From Ruminococcus flavefaciens AE3010 (GTDB taxonomy: Bacteria; Bacillota; Clostridia; Oscillospirales; Ruminococcaceae): a stretch of 64,000 nucleotides of DNA. This document shows, piece by piece, positions 34,806 to 44,858 of the stretch (positions within the stretch are counted from its first letter, which is position 1; every line of letters begins with the position of its first letter). The stretch is taken from NCBI RefSeq assembly GCF_000526795.1, contig NZ_JAGT01000001.1, positions 3,144,501 to 3,208,500 of the forward strand, written 5' to 3'. The position numbers and the translations under genes were made by a program. The notes under the pieces are model-generated. The model had not been told where the DNA came from, ran no database searches, and saw only the letters and a list, made by a program, of their open reading frames with translations.

Positions 34806-36254
34806 GAGTCAATCCCAAATTCTGTGTAAACGCAAAATAGTGCAATAGAATGGTGTATGATGAGACCGATTGTGAAAGCATTCGGTCTTATCTGCATATT
34901 AGCACATGATTATTTGATTGTCAAGATAAAAGTGTTATTCCGGGATCCTGTCGCCGTAATAGATCACAAGCTGAGCATAGATCTGGCTCCAGTCCTGACG
35001 GCGGCCTGTCCATTTTTTTGTGATGTCCTTCATAGCCAGATACAGCATCTTGAAAAGGCTGTCATCTGTCGGAAATACGGACTTGGCCTTAGTCACTTTC
35101 TTCAGCTGACGGTTGAACCCTTCTATGGTGTTGGTCGTATAGATCAGCTTTCTGAGTTCCTGAGGGAACTTGAAATATGTACTGAGATTAGGCCAGTTTT
35201 CATACCAGGACTTTGAGATCTTTGGATATTTGCTGTCCCAGGCAGCTGCAAAGGAATCAAGAGCATCCAGAGCAGCTTCCTCGTCAACTGCAGTATAGAC
35301 CTTTTTCAGATCTGCCATAAGAGCCTTGATATCCTTGTAAGAGACATATTTGCTCGAATTTCTGAGCTGATGAATTATGCAGTTCTGGATATCAGTTTTC
35401 GGAAATACAGCCTCTATGGCCTGAGAGAAGCCTGTCAGGTTATCGGTGCAGGCGATAAGAATATCATCAACGCCTCTGTTACGCAGGCTATTAAGTACGC
35501 CTGCCCAGAACTTGGCGCTCTCATTTTCACCTACCCACATACCGAGAACGTCCTTCCTGCCGTCCATATTAACACCTATGGCTATGTATACAGCCTTCTT
35601 GATGATCTGTCCCTCGCTGCGGACATGATAGTGTATAGCGTCGAGAAATACAACTGCGTATACGTTTTCAAGCGGTCTCTGCTGCCATTCTTTGGCTACA
35701 GGGAGCACTTTATCTGTGATACGGCTGACGGTAGTATCGGATATTTCCAGACCGTAAATATCACGGATATGATCTTCGATATCGGACGTGGACATACCCT
35801 TGGCGTACATGGAAATTATCTTGTTCTCCATATCCTGAGATATGCTTGTCTGATTCTTAGGCAGTATCTTTGGTTCAAATTCGCCGTTTCTGTCACGAGG
35901 CACTTCGATATCCACCTTGCCCACACTGGTGCGAAGAGTCTTCTTGCTGTGACCGTTACGGCTATTATCAGTTTCCTTGTTCTTAACGTCATACGGCTCG
36001 TAACCGAGCTCAGAATCAAGCTCTGATTCAAGGCTCCCTTCCATAAATCCAGCAAGTGCTTCCTTGAACAGTTCCTGAATATCATCCATGCTCTGGATAT
36101 TCGCTGCCGACAGAAAATCGCTTATCAGCTCTCTTCTTGCACGCTGCTCTTCTGTTTCATTTCTTCGTCTTCTGCTCATAATTAAAACCTCCGAAGTAGT
36201 GTCTCTTCTATTATACACTACTTCAGAGGTTTACACAAATTTTAGGATAGACTC
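34806..36254 (-). mobile_element. IS256-family insertion sequence, copy 1
   Basis: 1449 bp with imperfect 26-bp inverted ends (GAGTCTATCC.. and GAGTCAATCC..) and a perfect 8-bp target duplication TGTTTTCT at 34798-34805 and 36255-36262. The transposase is identical in sequence to that of copy 2 at 45063, which lies in the opposite orientation. It is inserted in the 3' end of the restriction endonuclease gene. Confidence 0.95.
34935..36179 (-). CDS. IS256-family (Mutator-type) transposase, copy 1
   Basis: A 414-residue DDE transposase. YAVVFLDAIHYHVRSEGQI holds the first Asp, ILIACTDNLTGFSQAI the second, and YTTNTIEGFNRQLKKVTKAK is the signature region with the Glu. The start at 36179 (CGGAGG 7 nt upstream) is used rather than the longer open frame. 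Identical to the copy at 45138, which implies recent movement. It appears functional. Confidence 0.95.
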   Translation of the reverse strand: MSRRRRNETEEQRARRELISDFLSAANIQSMDDIQELFKEALAGFMEGSLESELDSELGYEPYDVKNKETDNSRNGHSKKTLRTSVGKVDIEVPRDRNGEFEPKILPKNQTSISQDMENKIISMYAKGMSTSDIEDHIRDIYGLEISDTTVSRITDKVLPVAKEWQQRPLENVYAVVFLDAIHYHVRSEGQIIKKAVYIAIGVNMDGRKDVLGMWVGENESAKFWAGVLNSLRNRGVDDILIACTDNLTGFSQAIEAVFPKTDIQNCIIHQLRNSSKYVSYKDIKALMADLKKVYTAVDEEAALDALDSFAAAWDSKYPKISKSWYENWPNLSTYFKFPQELRKLIYTTNTIEGFNRQLKKVTKAKSVFPTDDSLFKMLYLAMKDITKKWTGRRQDWSQIYAQLVIYYGDRIPE

Positions 36255-36824
36255 TGTTTTCTTTTTGGTATAATAGATCATTTTCACATTTATGTCATCA
36301 GATATACTACGTGCATTTGTTGATTTAAAAGTATCTGGCTTTACAGAATAGGCAGTATCTCCGACAAATCCATCTATACCTTTAGATTCTTCTTCTGCCG
36401 TTGCAAGACGATAAGGAAGTCCAAGTATTGTGGAAAGTCGTTCAAGAATTGCTTGTTGGAAGTATAACCCGTTGTACGTTTTGGTGATAACCAAATCCTC
36501 CACCCAATTCTTTACCATATCTTTATCAATAAGTACTATGGCATTCTTGAGGTTTTCAATTTGTTTCCAAATCTTATCGGTGGCATCATTTACAGCATTA
36601 GGATATTTTGATAAATACCATTCTTCCCATTTTTCAATTGTTACTTCGTCGGTTCCGTTTTCAAACTCTGGAAATAGGTCGGATAATTTACCTACAACTT
36701 TAGGACGAGTACCCTGGGCGTTTTGATTTGCCCAGTTTATTAACTGAGAAGTATATTTTGGAAATTCAGGAGAGTCAGCTCCATTTAACGCTAAGAGCTC
36801 TTCGTTCTTTATATTAATAATCAT
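36231..36824 (-). pseudogene. MjaI-type restriction endonuclease, C-terminus replaced by IS256
   Basis: A 197-residue frame with MjaI-family features: NWANQNAQGTRPKVVGKLSDL near residue 30, KTYNGLYFQQAIL near 113, and EEESKGIDGFVGDTAYSVKP near 147. The present end, TESILKFV, is read from IS sequence. Removing the IS and one target copy restores TKKKTGITVEIEE and a TAA at 34771, so only the last eight residues are replaced, by seven. The family ends in a similar GLxIE-like strand, so activity may be reduced or lost. The gene overlaps the upstream winged-helix gene by 4 bp and converges on its methyltransferase. Confidence 0.82.
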
Positions 36825-37123
36825 TTTTTATCTCCCTTATAGTTTTGGGTGATTATATCTTTCCTTTTATTAATCCCTTCAATGCGCTTGTCTAACGAAG
36901 TCATATACTCTTCATATTCAGTATCATTGGATATTAAATAATATCCTCGATTGCTGGCGGCTAAAGGTAATCCATATGTTTCAGCTGCTTGTAACAATAA
37001 ATCACGTGTAAAAACATGAGTATCGTCTTCAGAAACACCGATAATGTCAGCAATTTTAGCGGATGATATTGCGTTCTTTTTTCCAACGTGTTCTTCTAAG
37101 ATTTTTTTGATCTTGTCTATCAT
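36821..37123 (-). CDS. Small winged-helix-like protein of the restriction system
   Basis: A 100-residue protein. NAISSAKIADIIGVSEDDTHVFTR looks like a helix-turn-helix, and YGLPLAASNRGYYLISND looks like a wing, followed by a coiled tail. The stop overlaps the endonuclease start by 4 bp (ATGA), so both are made together. A control protein of the restriction system, or a DNA-binding subunit of the nuclease, are both possible. GGGAG lies 7 nt before the start, and a TATAAT at 37155-37160 (minus strand) could be the -10. Confidence 0.6.
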   Translation of the reverse strand: MIDKIKKILEEHVGKKNAISSAKIADIIGVSEDDTHVFTRDLLLQAAETYGLPLAASNRGYYLISNDTEYEEYMTSLDKRIEGINKRKDIITQNYKGDKK

Positions 37124-37329
37124 TTTTTTCTCCCATCTACTATTTAGATATTGTATTATAGTTTGATATTATTAAATAACATCATCTATGTGAATAAATG
37201 ACTATAATCATATATATATTATACGCTGTTGTATATGAAAAAGCAAGGACATTTTAAATGATATGATTAATATATTATATTTAACATAGATGGTGCGTTG
37301 CAAAAATTGGCGATATTTCTTTCGGAGTA

Positions 37330-37358
37330 TTGAAATTGATTTGAATATGATATATAAT
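37330..37358 (+). promoter_or_regulatory. Promoter of the 1177-residue gene
   Basis: TTGAAA, a 17-nt spacer and TATAAT within the divergent 368-bp gap (37124-37491), which otherwise holds only AT-rich sequence. A 5' leader of about 127 nt follows. Confidence 0.55.
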
Positions 37359-37491
37359 ATGAGCAAAGAGATTTGTATAAGCAATTAGTAGTCAAGTTAA
37401 CGATGACCAAGTTATTAGATTGAGTGCTTATAATTATTTTGTATAGCAGTATATAGGGAAACTAATTTATAAATACTATTTTGGGAGAAGA

Positions 37492-40400
37492 ATGATGGAA
37501 GTAATAACAGCAAGCAAATTAGAAAGTTTGAGCGTTGAACAAAAACGAAAGTTTCAGGGATTACTTCCTGAATTGGTTAAGAGACTTATAATCGATAGTG
37601 TATCGGATTTGTCATATATAAGGATTCCTGGATGCGATGATATTTGGACTCCTGGGTTTGATGGAATAGTCGAATGTAAGCAAGGTTCTTTATATGTTAA
37701 CGCTGGGAAAAGTATTTGGGAATTTGGAAACGTCGGTGATTCTTTATCCAAAGTTAATTCTGACTATGAGAAACGTACAAAGAATTCTTTAGGACTTGAC
37801 AAAAAAGAGACTAATTACTACGCAGTTATACCTAAAATATGGGCATTTGATAATCAAAAGTGCTCCATTACGCAATGGAAAGCAGATAAGAATGATTGGA
37901 AAGAAGTAAAAGTCTATGATGCAATAGTATTATGTGAATGGATCAATAAAAGTCCAACAGTATTAGCTTGGCTTTTTGAGAAATTATATGAAGGAGAAAG
38001 CTTAGATTTTACTACAGTAAGTAAGGCATGGGAAATATTTTCCAGAAAAACAGAACCTCCATTTTCTAAAAGCCTGTTTACAAATGGCAGAGATAATAAA
38101 AAGAGAGATTTTTATCAGCTTCTATGTGAGAACGAGATTATTAAAGTGAAAAGTAAAACCAGTATGGATTCATTTGGATTTTGTCTTGCAAGTATAATGG
38201 CATCAGATGATCTGAAAAATAGCGTGATTGTTGTTAATGATGTTAATTCCTATAAGAAAGTGAGCGAAGTTTGTAAAAATAAGATTATTCTTTTAAAGCC
38301 TATGGAGATTGAGAGTTTTATCGAAGGCAATAAAACTATTATGTGCTATAATAACATGGCAACAAGTATTGAACCAGATGTATTATTAGCGCCTTTAAAG
38401 ATAAAAGAGTATCTTTCTGCCCTGAAAGATATGAAGATTAATGAAAATGAGTTAGAAGATTATTATTATCATACACATGGTGAATTATTTGCTCTTGTTA
38501 GAAAAATTCCAGGATTAAGCAATCAATATGCTCCGAAATGGAGCAGCGATATAGATGTAAAACTCCTTTATCCATTATTATTTCTAAGAAATATCGATAT
38601 TAGAAGCGAAGTAGATAAACACTTATGTGAACTGTTAAGTGGTGAAAAATTTGAGAGGATTCTTTCAAAATATGGCGATTTTTATAAGCTTGACGATTCA
38701 CCAATCAAAAAAATTGAAAATATATATTCTATTGTGAGTTATGAAGAAACATGGAATGTGTTATCGCCTGATGTTTATGGTAATGAAATAAAGAAACTTA
38801 CAGAGATCTTGTTAAAAATTACAGATATCTGTTCTGGTAAGGATAATGACGAATTTCAAATGAAGTATAGTGCGAAAAAGTATATTTATAACATATCGCT
38901 AAATTACCTGTATTATTCATATTCTTATTCAGATAGTGATACGCTTAAAGGTTACATTGATAGTATTCTTAAAAAAATCTGGGATACAGATGAATTGTTA
39001 TCGTTTTTAAGGATATATGCTGAGGCGGAACCAGAATTAGTTTTGAATATACTTGAGGAAGATTATAAATCTGAGAATAGCCACATTAAAAGGATTTTCA
39101 GCTATACTGGATACGGAAGTAATTATATTCATATTTTAAGTGCTATAAATATTCTTGTATCATCAAAAAAATGTCGAATAAGGGCGTGCAACCTTTTGTT
39201 TGAACTATGTAAGATAAAGACTGATTACTTTTGGAACAGTAAGCCTATGGAATCACTTTTAGATGCGCTTTGGCTGCTGAATAATGAAGGCTATCTTACC
39301 TTGAGCGAAAAGAAAAGACTAACTTTAAAGTATCTTGAAGACGAGAACATTGGGATTGAGTTAGCCTTTGAGCTTTTAAAAAAGAGAGACTCGATTAGAC
39401 ATATAAGAATTGGAAGCCCAAAAGTACAAACACAGGATATAAATATTAAAGAGTATTACGAAGCCGTTCATGCGATTTCTTCAGCTTTAGTAAGAAAAAT
39501 AGTAGTAAAGAAGGATATTGATTATATTATAAAAACTATAAGTTGCTCTTTTTATTTCCCAATTGAGGCAATACAGATGATTCTTAATGAAGTTATAAAT
39601 GCTGAATATGAATTTATTGATAAATTAAAAATACTCTATGCCATCAGATACAAAATATATATGTTTAGAAAACTCAAAAAAAATGAGTATGCTGATTATA
39701 TTAAACTATACGAAGAGTTTATTGAAGAAAGCGAAAGAAGAAAATGGGATGAAGATAAGATGTATTTGTACTACGAGCATCATTATGATTGTCCCATACT
39801 TGAGTCGCCATATCTGAATGATGATATTAAATACCGTGAAAGAGAAGAGTATAACTACAAATATAGAATTACTGCCTTAAATACAATGTATCCTAAAGAT
39901 AAAGGAGAAAGGATAAATACAGCGATTCAGCTAATGGCAAATGAACCTATATGGGGGAATCTTATAGCAGAATCAAATTATAAGAATAGCTATGAAATTG
40001 TAATTCGAAGTGCAATTGAGAATGAAAAATACTGTTTGTTAAGCGGATTTCTTGATAATATTGAGCCACAAATAGCATATAGCAAAATAAAAGGATTGTC
40101 TAAGAAAGTGAAAAAAACAATCTTATCAAATATGCATAATAAAGAAATAGCTTTATTATTAGAAGATGAAGAGTTAGAATCATTTTATTGGTCAGGTAAG
40201 GTTATGAGAGATTATTCTGATTATGAATTTGAGCAGTTAATGAAATATAATCCTGAAGGATTGTTATGGTATTATATATGTGTTGAAAGAAGAAATGCAA
40301 TTGAAAACAAGGATACTATTTTCAATATACTATCTGCGATAATTGAATTGAATAAGAATAATGGAAAACTTGTTTTAGAAGAACAAGATTTGATAAAAAA

Positions 40401-41025
40401 GTTTTTTACTGAACTGGATAATTATTCTTTTTATTCTGTAGAATATGCGATCATATGCCTTAGGTTATCAAAGTATAATTATAATAATAGAATATTTGAA
40501 TGTGTAAAGAAATACTACTACGATTATCCAGAGAATATATGTCAAATTATTAATGAAAGATCAGACGAGTATTTTGAAGATTATGAATTCGAAAGATACT
40601 ATGAATTACCTGTATGCGCGTTTGATAGCTATGAGGATTTAAGATCATTCATTCAGTTTATAATTGATAACGTTAATGATGATTGCAAATCTTTAGCCTA
40701 TGAGCTGATTGGAAAAATACTGTCAAGAGCGTTAGATGAAGGCGTTACTACAAAGAATAATACTATTTTCAAATATATAGATAACCATAGTAATAGAAAT
40801 ATTGATACAGGGTTTGTTTTGGGATATGATTCGTTGAATCTTGTTAGAACAGTTGAAGACGGATCTGATCAGAAAAGAATATATGATACTATAAATAGTG
40901 TAGCTGAGGATATTGATTTTGAATTTCCACATTCAGCTTCGTTATTGCGAGAAATCTCAAAACAGTATCTTTTTAATTCTAAGACTGATTTTATTACGTC
41001 AGAGTTAGGTTATGAAGTTTTATGA
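37492..41025 (+). CDS. Large putative defence protein (nuclease-like N-terminus)
   Basis: A 1177-residue soluble protein. The first ~170 residues resemble restriction-endonuclease-like domains of large defence proteins: IPGCDDIWTPGFDGIVECKQG, then GKSIWEFGNVGDSLSKVNSDYEKR, with acidic and Lys residues suited to a PD-(D/E)xK site. A segment near residue 220 (VKSKTSMDSFGFCLAS) sits where an NTPase loop might be, but lacks a Walker A motif. The remaining ~900 residues are helical and repeat-like. It starts a plus-strand group with a HEPN-like protein and a dGTPase. A sensor-nuclease of the Avs/STAND kind that has lost its NTPase is a possibility; this is inference. Confidence 0.6.
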   Translation: MMEVITASKLESLSVEQKRKFQGLLPELVKRLIIDSVSDLSYIRIPGCDDIWTPGFDGIVECKQGSLYVNAGKSIWEFGNVGDSLSKVNSDYEKRTKNSLGLDKKETNYYAVIPKIWAFDNQKCSITQWKADKNDWKEVKVYDAIVLCEWINKSPTVLAWLFEKLYEGESLDFTTVSKAWEIFSRKTEPPFSKSLFTNGRDNKKRDFYQLLCENEIIKVKSKTSMDSFGFCLASIMASDDLKNSVIVVNDVNSYKKVSEVCKNKIILLKPMEIESFIEGNKTIMCYNNMATSIEPDVLLAPLKIKEYLSALKDMKINENELEDYYYHTHGELFALVRKIPGLSNQYAPKWSSDIDVKLLYPLLFLRNIDIRSEVDKHLCELLSGEKFERILSKYGDFYKLDDSPIKKIENIYSIVSYEETWNVLSPDVYGNEIKKLTEILLKITDICSGKDNDEFQMKYSAKKYIYNISLNYLYYSYSYSDSDTLKGYIDSILKKIWDTDELLSFLRIYAEAEPELVLNILEEDYKSENSHIKRIFSYTGYGSNYIHILSAINILVSSKKCRIRACNLLFELCKIKTDYFWNSKPMESLLDALWLLNNEGYLTLSEKKRLTLKYLEDENIGIELAFELLKKRDSIRHIRIGSPKVQTQDINIKEYYEAVHAISSALVRKIVVKKDIDYIIKTISCSFYFPIEAIQMILNEVINAEYEFIDKLKILYAIRYKIYMFRKLKKNEYADYIKLYEEFIEESERRKWDEDKMYLYYEHHYDCPILESPYLNDDIKYREREEYNYKYRITALNTMYPKDKGERINTAIQLMANEPIWGNLIAESNYKNSYEIVIRSAIENEKYCLLSGFLDNIEPQIAYSKIKGLSKKVKKTILSNMHNKEIALLLEDEELESFYWSGKVMRDYSDYEFEQLMKYNPEGLLWYYICVERRNAIENKDTIFNILSAIIELNKNNGKLVLEEQDLIKKFFTELDNYSFYSVEYAIICLRLSKYNYNNRIFECVKKYYYDYPENICQIINERSDEYFEDYEFERYYELPVCAFDSYEDLRSFIQFIIDNVNDDCKSLAYELIGKILSRALDEGVTTKNNTIFKYIDNHSNRNIDTGFVLGYDSLNLVRTVEDGSDQKRIYDTINSVAEDIDFEFPHSASLLREISKQYLFNSKTDFITSELGYEVL

Positions 41026-41113
41026 TAGAAATGATTTGAAGACTGTTATTTTTGAAAGAGAGTTTGAAGATGATAGTTATTACAAGTGGTATCTTAACGT
41101 TAATTTGCTGTAA
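41012..41113 (+). CDS. 33-residue frame overlapping the large gene
   Basis: A 34-codon frame (MKFYDRNDLKTVIFERE to LNVNLL) overlaps the end of the 1177-residue gene by 14 bp, with no clear ribosome-binding site. It may be a remnant of a longer gene; the 80 bp after it hold nothing recognisable. Confidence 0.22.
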   Translation: MKFYDRNDLKTVIFEREFEDDSYYKWYLNVNLL

Positions 41114-41192
41114 TAGGTGGGACAATTTAAACTGCGATGAAGTGAAGAAACTGATCCTTACTTAAAACTATACATAAAAGGAGATTGTTTGT

Positions 41193-42209
41193 ATGTTTCC
41201 GTTCTATCTACCGAAAAAAAGATATTTATATGCTCATAATCCTTCGCAAGATAGAGAGTTTTACTTTCCTTTAACGGGCATAGATATTTCACAACCGTTA
41301 AAAATAGGTAAATGTGAAATAATTCCAGTTTCAATGCTTAAAGAGACAATTAACTTTCCTCAATTAATGACATCTCATATATCATGCATAGCTAAAACGA
41401 TTGTAGATGTTTCAGAAAAATGGGAAAGTGCCTGTGATAATTATTCGATAGCATTACAATTGACTAAGCAAAGTATCGGCGCTTTATACCTTGCATTTTA
41501 TAATTCGAAGAATAGATGCGATTATAGCAGAAGAATAGTTATTAGTAATATTGGTAAACACGAATTAGATGAAGGGCTTGTTATCTACAAAACTGAAAGA
41601 TTACTAAATAACTATTCTGACATTTCGAAGACACTCTGTTTTAACAACGATGACCAGACTGATTTATTTTCAAGTAGTATAAAAGTAATTGATTCAAAAA
41701 TGGATAGCTTTTATTCTCAGGACTGTGAATACGGAAATAAAATATTAAAAGCATTAGAAATTCTGTATTGTATAAACAATGAGATCTATTCTAATGAACG
41801 AATTTTAAAAATATGTGCAGCAATTAATATGCTCTTTAAAGATAATTCTGGAAAGGAAATTGATTCAAATTGGATTGCATCTCAATTGAATCAATTGTTT
41901 AATTATTTTGGCATAGATATAAAAGGGAAAGTACCTGACGAACTGATAGATGATTATTTTTCCAAAACTAAGTATACCGCTTTATTTGTTGATGAGTATA
42001 AAAAAATAAGAAATAACTTTATGCACGGTATAATTGAATTATACAAAGAATTTACAGTTATAAATTCTGTTGACTATTTTTTCTATATTATATCTCTGTA
42101 TGAGTTGATAAACATTATGATTGGCAAAGCAGAATTCCAATCTTTGACTAATACTGATGAGTTTATTCAAACACTTATAAGCAATAATAAGAATCATTCG
42201 AATAAGTAA
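41193..42209 (+). CDS. HEPN-like protein of unknown function
   Basis: A 338-residue protein with no family I can name. Near residue 272 it has KIRNNFMHG, a R-x4-H motif within a helical C-terminal region, as in HEPN ribonucleases. The helices before it (SNERILKICAAINMLF, DYFSKTKYTALFVDEY) fit the HEPN pattern seen in phage-defence proteins. The N-terminal ~180 residues look like a beta-rich sensor domain. AAAGGAG precedes the start. It lies between the large nuclease-like gene and the dGTPase gene, on the same strand. RNase activity is inference. Confidence 0.55.
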   Translation: MFPFYLPKKRYLYAHNPSQDREFYFPLTGIDISQPLKIGKCEIIPVSMLKETINFPQLMTSHISCIAKTIVDVSEKWESACDNYSIALQLTKQSIGALYLAFYNSKNRCDYSRRIVISNIGKHELDEGLVIYKTERLLNNYSDISKTLCFNNDDQTDLFSSSIKVIDSKMDSFYSQDCEYGNKILKALEILYCINNEIYSNERILKICAAINMLFKDNSGKEIDSNWIASQLNQLFNYFGIDIKGKVPDELIDDYFSKTKYTALFVDEYKKIRNNFMHGIIELYKEFTVINSVDYFFYIISLYELINIMIGKAEFQSLTNTDEFIQTLISNNKNHSNK

Positions 42210-42235
42210 TCTCAATGAAGAGGAGTGAATAGCAT

Positions 42236-43468
42236 ATGATTGAAGGAAAATTTAAAGGCATTGCTTCTTATCCAGGTAATCCAAACTGGGATAAGCATAT
42301 TGAACGTCAACAGGAACTATATCAAAGAGAAAATGATATTCGTACTGAATATGAGAGAGATTACACGCGTATACTTCACTCTCTTGCTTATAGAAGACTT
42401 AAACATAAAACACAGGTTTTCTTCAATATAGACAACGATCATATCTGTACAAGAATGGAGCATGTTCAGCATGTTGAATCGGTTAGCTCAACGATAGCAT
42501 CATATTTAGGGCTGAATACAGAGTTAACCCGCGCAATTGCTATGGGGCATGATTTAGGTCATGCCCCGTTTGGGCACGAAGGAGAGGTTGAACTTACAAA
42601 TATTAGGAAACAATTCTCTTTAGGAAAATTCTGGCATGAACAGAACGGACTTCATATGGTAGATGATATAGAACTTTTGGAAGATAATAATTATTGCTCA
42701 AGAAATCTTAACCTTACATATGCTGTAAGAGATGGAATAATCTCACACTGTGGCGAAGTGGATGAAAACGGTATTTTTCCGAGAGAAGAAACTATTGATC
42801 TGACAGATTTTAAAAGTCCAGGTCAGTATCAAGCGTACACATGGGAAGGATGTGTGGTTAAAATTGCTGATAAGATAGCTTATCTTGGAAGAGACATCGA
42901 GGATGCAATTCGAATGAAGTTCTTAAGTCGAAAGGAACTCTTAAAACTCGCTAATATTTCTAAAAAGTACAATGAAAAGGTTATTAATACAACTGTAATA
43001 ATGCATAATTTCATAATAAGTATATGTGAGAATAGTTCACCTGAATGTGGTATTCGGTTAAGTGAACAGCATAATAAAATGCTTAAAGAAATCAAGGACT
43101 TTAACTACAAATACATCTATCTAAATAAGCGTTTTGAAGTATACAGAAACTATACAGCATTGATAATAAGAAGTATATTTGATGTACTGTTTAATGCTTA
43201 CAGTAAGGAGAAAACTATTGAAAATTTGTATAAGCTGAAAAAGACTTATCCAACAATTGTAGGGGATTTTCTGAATCATATAAATCAGTATATTCATTTA
43301 GAGATGATAAGAAGTAAAGATCAGAAAAGATACACCAGACATATCAATAATAAAATATACTATGATATAGGAAATGAAATAGTATATGTGCAAGCTATTA
43401 TAGATTTCATTTCTGGTATGACCGACAGATATGCGATTTCAGCTTTTAATGAGCTTATAAAATACTGA
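42236..43468 (+). CDS. dgt: dGTPase-like HD-domain triphosphohydrolase
   Basis: A 410-residue HD-superfamily enzyme. YTRILHSLAYRRLKHKTQVF, RMEHVQHVESVSS (metal His) and AMGHDLGHAPFGHEGE (HD motif at about 105) match the dGTPase family, which splits dGTP to deoxyguanosine and triphosphate. Enzymes of this family have been shown to protect bacteria by draining dNTPs during phage infection, and the surroundings here are defence genes. It lies 26 bp after the HEPN-like gene, with GAGGAG 9 nt upstream of the start. The basal housekeeping form is usually similar, so the defence role is inferred from context. Confidence 0.85.
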   Translation: MIEGKFKGIASYPGNPNWDKHIERQQELYQRENDIRTEYERDYTRILHSLAYRRLKHKTQVFFNIDNDHICTRMEHVQHVESVSSTIASYLGLNTELTRAIAMGHDLGHAPFGHEGEVELTNIRKQFSLGKFWHEQNGLHMVDDIELLEDNNYCSRNLNLTYAVRDGIISHCGEVDENGIFPREETIDLTDFKSPGQYQAYTWEGCVVKIADKIAYLGRDIEDAIRMKFLSRKELLKLANISKKYNEKVINTTVIMHNFIISICENSSPECGIRLSEQHNKMLKEIKDFNYKYIYLNKRFEVYRNYTALIIRSIFDVLFNAYSKEKTIENLYKLKKTYPTIVGDFLNHINQYIHLEMIRSKDQKRYTRHINNKIYYDIGNEIVYVQAIIDFISGMTDRYAISAFNELIKY

Positions 43469-43530
43469 CTTGTATTAATAGTGGTATTGGTATTTTAAAT
43501 TTCTCTAATTATAATAAAACTAAGATTATG

Positions 43531-43558
43531 TTGACTTTTTGAATCCATGTGCTATAAT
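43531..43558 (+). promoter_or_regulatory. Promoter of the 394-residue gene
   Basis: TTGACT, a 16-nt spacer and TATAAT, about 97 nt before the start. Confidence 0.6.
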
Positions 43559-43655
43559 AGTAGTATCAATAATGAAATTTAATTTCTGATATGTTTTTTC
43601 TTTGTATTAATATGTCAGGCTGTTAACACAGCACTTATTAATGGAGGTTTAAACT

Positions 43656-44840
43656 ATGGATAAGAAAAAACAAATTGAAGAAACATTAAATTTTGTGGAT
43701 GTAATGATTGAGCATGCTGATAATGGTGTATCTGGGTTCTGGACTGATGACTTTGAAGGGTGTGGTAATCCTGATATTTATCCTGAGTTTGAAAAAGGAC
43801 TGATATCTCATGGATATTACATAAAAAAGGAGCATTATCGCTGCCCTTGGGAAAAAACTATACTTTTTGGTGGAAAGCTTAATAGTATTGGGTGTTTTTA
43901 TCACTGTGCGATAAGAGAAGCGAAGTATTTGTCTCCTGAGATGATAAGAAATGCACTAAAACGGTTTAAAAAGAATCTTATTTCCGGTAAGTACGATTAT
44001 GAGAATAAAGAATATCTAAAACCTCTTATTGCTGAGAGCGAGATCAAATATATCGAAAAACAAAAGGTAGCAGAAAAAAGAAGGATAGAATCTGAGGAAA
44101 AGGAAAAAGAAAAGAGCCTAAAACAATTTGCGTCATCCTGGCTGAGCAAATATTTGAAGTATTATAAAGAAGATAAAGAATATATAAAAAATGTAATTGC
44201 TAAGCATTATAAGCAGGATACAGTTTTTTACTGTGAAGATGGTGTTATTTATTTCTCACCTGATGATATGAAAAAAGTTGAAGGTACCGAGAATATGTCA
44301 TACGACGAATACCTTCATATACAGTTTCAGAATCATAGTAAAAGAAAATCTTTTCTTAGTTGTTACCTTAATTCCCCGAGTGAGTTTAAAGGATGTATCG
44401 AAAAATTAAACGATAAGTTTATCTGTTTTAAAAGAATATTTGTCACAGGAATGTACTTAGATGATTGCTCTTTTTTTGACGGAAAAGAAGATCATGTATG
44501 GATTCCCAAAGAAGGTTTTGAAAATTATAATGTTGGTGATTGTGTTTGTTTTGAAGCAGATGTTTACAGGTACATAAAAAAAGGAAATGGCAAATTGTTG
44601 GAATACGGATTGAAAAAACCTACAAATATTAAGAAAATAGAATCATATCGATTGCCCTCAGATAAAGAACTTGCTGTTCAGAATGTTGATTATATTATTT
44701 GTGACTCCTGCTATCTAAATGAGCAATGTAACGGAATGAGACTGAACTTCTGTATGATGCCACCTAAAGAAATAAAAGCTTTAAAAAGGTTGCTGAGTAA
44801 TGCTATAATCTCAAATCTTGATGATAAAAAAGAAAGATAA
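43656..44840 (+). CDS. Unidentified cargo protein with a C-terminal Cys cluster
   Basis: A 394-residue protein. The N-terminal ~100 residues include CFYHCAIREAKYLS; a Lys/Glu-rich coiled-coil region spans about 125-160. The end holds CDSCYLNEQCNGMRLNFC (about 350-367), a possible metal site. I recognise no family. It has its own promoter and a TGGAGG start site. It is the last cargo gene before the second IS256 copy and attR. A function in defence is only suggested by its neighbours. Confidence 0.55.
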   Translation: MDKKKQIEETLNFVDVMIEHADNGVSGFWTDDFEGCGNPDIYPEFEKGLISHGYYIKKEHYRCPWEKTILFGGKLNSIGCFYHCAIREAKYLSPEMIRNALKRFKKNLISGKYDYENKEYLKPLIAESEIKYIEKQKVAEKRRIESEEKEKEKSLKQFASSWLSKYLKYYKEDKEYIKNVIAKHYKQDTVFYCEDGVIYFSPDDMKKVEGTENMSYDEYLHIQFQNHSKRKSFLSCYLNSPSEFKGCIEKLNDKFICFKRIFVTGMYLDDCSFFDGKEDHVWIPKEGFENYNVGDCVCFEADVYRYIKKGNGKLLEYGLKKPTNIKKIESYRLPSDKELAVQNVDYIICDSCYLNEQCNGMRLNFCMMPPKEIKALKRLLSNAIISNLDDKKER

Positions 44841-44858
44841 TCACTGCAAAATAAAAAA

